DNA of 17,663 nucleotides from Tidjanibacter sp. Lineage in GTDB: Bacteria > Bacteroidota > Bacteroidia > Bacteroidales > Rikenellaceae. Position numbers and translations under genes: made by a program. Positions within the stretch are counted from its first letter, which is position 1. Each line of letters opens with the position of its first letter. The DNA lies in assembly GCA_017547065.1 (NCBI GenBank), contig JAFYRC010000068.1, positions 1-17,663 of the forward strand. The letters run 5' to 3'. Shown here in pieces: positions 14,743-17,663 of this stretch. Below the pieces are notes generated by a model, which was not told where the DNA came from, ran no database searches, and worked only from the letters and a program-made list of their open reading frames with translations.

Positions 14743-16562
14743 TTGTAAGGATGAATAAATACACTCTTGTGCTCTATCATAAGGCACAGGAGGAGTTCCT
14801 TGCAAAGTTGCAGGAACTCGGAGTGGTCGACATCACCACCGCAGGCTGGGAACCCAATGAGGAGGAACGTGCACTGCTCGTGGAGATCGAGGGCCACAAG
14901 GCTGCGGCCGAGGAGTTTGCCTCCTTGCGTAAGAAGGAGGGCTTCAAGTTGGGCGAACCCTATGCTACGGGCGAGGAGGCCTATAATCGCTATAAGACCG
15001 CCTCGGCTCGTGTGGAGAGCCTCAAGGGCCAGATTGCCAAGACGGAGAAGGAGGTTGAAGAACTCTCCGTGTGGGGCGATTTTGAGCCCGAGAGCATTGC
15101 CCGCCTGGCAGAGGAGGGTATCGTGCTGCACTTCTACTCGTGCTATGCAAATGAGTTTGCAAGGGCCGAGGCCGAGTGGAGCGAGAACTACACCCTCGAA
15201 GTGATTGCCGAGAAGGGTGGCGTGACCTACTTTGTTATCGTTGCCCGCGCGGGCGAGCCCGCTCCCGCCATCGATGCACAGCAGGTGCGCACTCCACAGA
15301 CCAATGTGGAAGGTAAGGTGGCTGAGTTGCATCACCTTAATGCTCAGCTCGACGAGTGGATGGAGGTGCTGGGTAGGTGTGTTGCGAGTGCCGACTTGGT
15401 GGCCAACCACGGCGCAGCCCTTGCCGATAGGCTCCAGTTTAGCCAGGTGAGCCACAGTGGCGCAGGCGAGGCAGAGGGTAGGCTTATCGTATTGCAGGGC
15501 TGGGCTCCTGTGGCCAACGAGGAGGCTGTGGATGCACTGCTCGATGCGCAGGGCGACCTTCTCTATGCCAAGGAGAAACCCACCATGGAGGACGAAACTC
15601 CCGTGGCTCTCAAAAACGGCTGGTTCGCCAAACCCTTCGAATTTATCGGCGACTTCTACGCCGTGCCCAAATATGGCACAATGGACCTCACGAGGTACTT
15701 TGCACCCTTCTATATGCTCTTCTTCGGCTTCTGTATTGGCGATGCGGGCTATGGTGCGGTGTTCTTCCTGATTGGTCTGTTCATGTGGTTGAAGAAGATC
15801 AAGGGCATGAAGCTGATCTCGCAGTTGGTAATGTGGCTCGGTGGCGCTTCGGTGCTCTTCGGCCTCTGCGTGGGCAACGTCTTTGGCGTGTCGCTCCGTG
15901 AGTTGGGCGTGCCCGAGTGGTACCACAACGCCATCCAGACCGTCAACGACCAGCTCTTCTATATCGCACTCGGCTGTGGTATTGTGCAGATTATCTTTGC
16001 GCTGATACTCAATGTGATAAACACCACGATTGCCTACGGATTTAAGTACTCCTTCGGCACCCTCGGCTGGCTTATCATCTTGGTCGACTGCTTGTTGGCG
16101 TTCCTGCTCCCAATGGTGGGTGTGGAGGGCTTCGGCTTCTCGTCGCCCCTCTGCCTGGGTATCCTGGGCGTGGGTGCAGTGTTGATGTTGTTGCTCAACA
16201 ACCCCAACCGTAACCCCCTCGTGAACTTCGGCTCGGGCTTGTGGGACACCTACAACAACCTCACCGGTCTGCTGGGCGACGTGTTGAGCTACGTCCGTCT
16301 GTTTGCCATCAGCCTTTCGGGTGGTGCGCTGGCGGTTGTATTCAACGATCTGGCAGGTAGCCTTGCTCCCGACATCCCCGTGGTACGACAGCTTGTGATG
16401 TTCGCCATCTTGGCCTTTGGTCACGGTATCAACATCTTCATGTCTGCCATTGGTGCCTTTGTCCACCCGATGCGTCTGACCTTCATCGAGTTCTATAAGA
16501 ACGCCGGTTTCGAGGCCGCAACACGCATCTATACCCCCTTCCGTAAAAGCGAAGAGAAATAA
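14739..16562 (+). CDS. atpI: V-type ATP synthase subunit I (membrane stator, a-subunit)
   Basis: Subunit I is the stator half of the ion channel. The 607-residue protein has a cytoplasmic N-terminal arm rich in helices (to about residue 310), then about eight membrane helices. FGFCIGDAGYG (Gly334, Asp335) is a family hallmark. SYVRLFAISLSG contains Arg520, aligned with the essential arginine of yeast Vph1 (Arg735) that faces the ring carboxylate. HPMRLTFIEFYKNAGF closes the protein, as in other a-subunits. The start at 14739 overlaps the atpD stop by four bases; a second in-frame ATG at 14751 is possible but would lose the first four residues and the overlap. It should work with the K ring in ion translocation. 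Confidence 0.94.
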   Translation: MIVRMNKYTLVLYHKAQEEFLAKLQELGVVDITTAGWEPNEEERALLVEIEGHKAAAEEFASLRKKEGFKLGEPYATGEEAYNRYKTASARVESLKGQIAKTEKEVEELSVWGDFEPESIARLAEEGIVLHFYSCYANEFARAEAEWSENYTLEVIAEKGGVTYFVIVARAGEPAPAIDAQQVRTPQTNVEGKVAELHHLNAQLDEWMEVLGRCVASADLVANHGAALADRLQFSQVSHSGAGEAEGRLIVLQGWAPVANEEAVDALLDAQGDLLYAKEKPTMEDETPVALKNGWFAKPFEFIGDFYAVPKYGTMDLTRYFAPFYMLFFGFCIGDAGYGAVFFLIGLFMWLKKIKGMKLISQLVMWLGGASVLFGLCVGNVFGVSLRELGVPEWYHNAIQTVNDQLFYIALGCGIVQIIFALILNVINTTIAYGFKYSFGTLGWLIILVDCLLAFLLPMVGVEGFGFSSPLCLGILGVGAVLMLLLNNPNRNPLVNFGSGLWDTYNNLTGLLGDVLSYVRLFAISLSGGALAVVFNDLAGSLAPDIPVVRQLVMFAILAFGHGINIFMSAIGAFVHPMRLTFIEFYKNAGFEAATRIYTPFRKSEEK

Positions 16563-17074
<512 letters not shown>

Positions 17075-17115
17075 AAAAACGCATATAATTGACGATTTCG
17101 TCGTTGCACTGCGAT

Positions 17116-17161
17116 AAGCGGGCTCCTCATTTGCGAAAGCAAACTGCGGGCCCGCTTTCTT
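17116..17161 (+). terminator. Rho-independent terminator of the V-ATPase operon
   Basis: AAGCGGGC (17116-17123) pairs perfectly with GCCCGCTT (17150-17157). Inside is a second stem, TTTGC (17130-17134) with GCAAA (17139-17143), capped by a GAAA tetraloop. The outer stem runs into TTTCTT. It lies 42 bases after atpK and ends the eight-gene unit. Confidence 0.9.
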
Positions 17162-17240
17162 GTGCGCCTTGAACTCGCCTAATTCTATGCGTTTTTTACT
17201 GCTGCCAAACGCTTGATAAGAAGCGTGGCCAAATGGGGAA

Positions 17241-17257
17241 AGCGTCATTCTGACGCT
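17241..17257. other. Perfect 7-bp hairpin downstream of the operon
   Basis: AGCGTCA (17241-17247) and TGACGCT (17251-17257) flank TTC. It is about 80 bases past the operon terminator and just before the repeat cluster. It could be a back-up terminator for read-through, but no T-run follows. I see no gene between 17075 and the window end. Confidence 0.35.
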
Positions 17258-17291
17258 GGCACAAAATTTCCTCCGCTCTCTGCGTTTTTTT

Positions 17292-17351
17292 GTCAAACGT
17301 CTAACGTCAAACGTCAAACGACTTTTTTTTGTCAAACGTCAAACGTCGGAC
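17292..17351. repeat. Tandem heptamer repeats GTCAAAC, right-hand block
   Basis: Four units (GTCAAAC, GTCTAAC, GTCAAAC, GTCAAAC) fill 17292-17319. GAC plus eight T (17320-17330) follows, then GTCAAAC, GTCAAAC and GTCGGAC (17331-17351). The layout repeats that of 177-241, including the GAC/T-run spacer, with a few base changes. The block leads directly into palindromic repeat copy 3. Confidence 0.85.
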
Positions 17352-17412
17352 AGACGCCCCCGCCCTTTGGGCACCCCCTCTAGCTTAGAGGGGGAATAGT
17401 ATTGCGGTTTTT
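17348..17412. repeat. Palindromic intergenic repeat, copy 3
   Basis: A small hairpin GCCC (17362-17365) with GGGC (17369-17372) is followed by a 9-bp palindrome, CCCCCTCTA (17374-17382) with TAGAGGGGG (17386-17394), around GCT. TTGCGGTTTT follows. It is almost identical to the reverse complement of copy 2 and shares its layout with copy 1. It is physically linked to heptamer repeats, as the left-edge copies are. Confidence 0.75.
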
Positions 17413-17414
17413 TC

Positions 17415-17485
17415 CCCTTTCTTGCTCTTTCTGCCCTTTCTTGCTCTTTCTGCCCTTTCTTGCTCTTTCTGCCCTTTCTTGCCCT
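17415..17485. repeat. 19-bp minisatellite, about 3.7 units
   Basis: Three perfect copies of CCCTTTCTTGCTCTTTCTG (17415-17433, 17434-17452, 17453-17471) are followed by a partial copy to about 17485. One strand is purely pyrimidine apart from one or two G per unit. Copy number is likely to vary between strains. A reading frame across it on the minus strand is low-complexity and not a credible gene. Confidence 0.85.
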
Positions 17486-17588
17486 TAACCGTCGACCGAC
17501 AAATTAGTAAATATTTTTTTGGTTGGTAGTCTTGGTGGGTTTGGTAAAAATAACAGAAAAGGTTGACCGCAGACCGCCCTCTGTGAAT

Positions 17589-17663
17589 AATTCTCAATTC
17601 TCAATTTTCGCAAATGCGAATAAGCGAGAGCAGAGGCCACTTGTGGACTATGCAGAGCGAAAG
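17589..17663. repeat. Structured intergenic sequence cut by the window edge
   Basis: Two TTCTCAA units sit next to each other (from 17591), followed by a perfect hairpin TTCGCA (17607-17612) with TGCGAA (17615-17620) and the near-repeats GCGAGAGCAGAG and GCAGAGCGAAAG around a CCAC / GTGG pair (17637-17646). It resembles part of a further repeat family but continues beyond the window, so its extent and role cannot be judged. Confidence 0.35.

Noticed and set aside
17385..17597. 70-codon minus-strand frame across the minisatellite
   Set aside because: Most of it is the translated 19-bp repeat (Lys/Glu/Arg runs); no start context or homology is evident.

Overview
The window looks like chromosomal DNA from a Bacteroidales bacterium, most likely Alistipes or a close Rikenellaceae relative. 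This rests on the families present (a DUF4301 protein, a V-type ATPase operon with a DUF2764 gene in the subunit C position, a PorT-like outer-membrane barrel), on -33/-7 promoters of the TTTG / TAnnTTTG Bacteroidota type, on A-rich leaders, and on intergenic palindromic and heptamer repeats. The genus is inferred from general resemblance; no search was run.

Layout. Positions 1-367 are gene-free and filled with palindromes and tandem heptamers. A leftward gene for a small outer-membrane beta-barrel (368-928) ends in a hairpin terminator. A rightward cluster follows: a YeiH-type transporter (1084-2028), prmC (2039-2893) and recX (2875-3387). recX runs tail-to-tail into a leftward housekeeping cluster, in transcription order murB (7681-6656), tilS (6633-5290), holA (5241-4174) and a class IV aminotransferase-like gene (4165-3353). 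From 7780 to 17160 there is one long rightward unit with a clear promoter, DUF4301 - atpE - DUF2764 - atpA - atpB - atpD - atpI - atpK, and a strong terminator. Positions 17075-17663 are gene-free again and hold more copies of the repeats seen at the left edge.

How the genes work together. The core of the window is a complete-looking V/A-type ATPase locus. A and B form the catalytic head, D the rotor shaft, E the peripheral stalk, I the membrane stator and K the ion-carrying ring. Subunits F and G/H are not encoded here, and a DUF2764 protein sits where subunit C normally lies. K has every residue used by the Enterococcus hirae ring to bind sodium, so the enzyme is probably Na+-coupled. The other clusters are housekeeping: cell-wall precursor synthesis (MurB), tRNA-Ile lysidine formation (TilS), clamp loading (HolA), release-factor methylation (PrmC) and RecA control (RecX).

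Most interesting points: a roughly 100-nt imperfect hairpin that begins at the atpB stop codon and fills the B-D spacer; the case for DUF2764 as a divergent subunit C; the nucleotidyltransferase-like motifs of the DUF4301 protein that leads the ATPase operon; and an aminotransferase-like protein that has lost a family motif. I found no CRISPR array, transposase, integrase, rRNA or tRNA.
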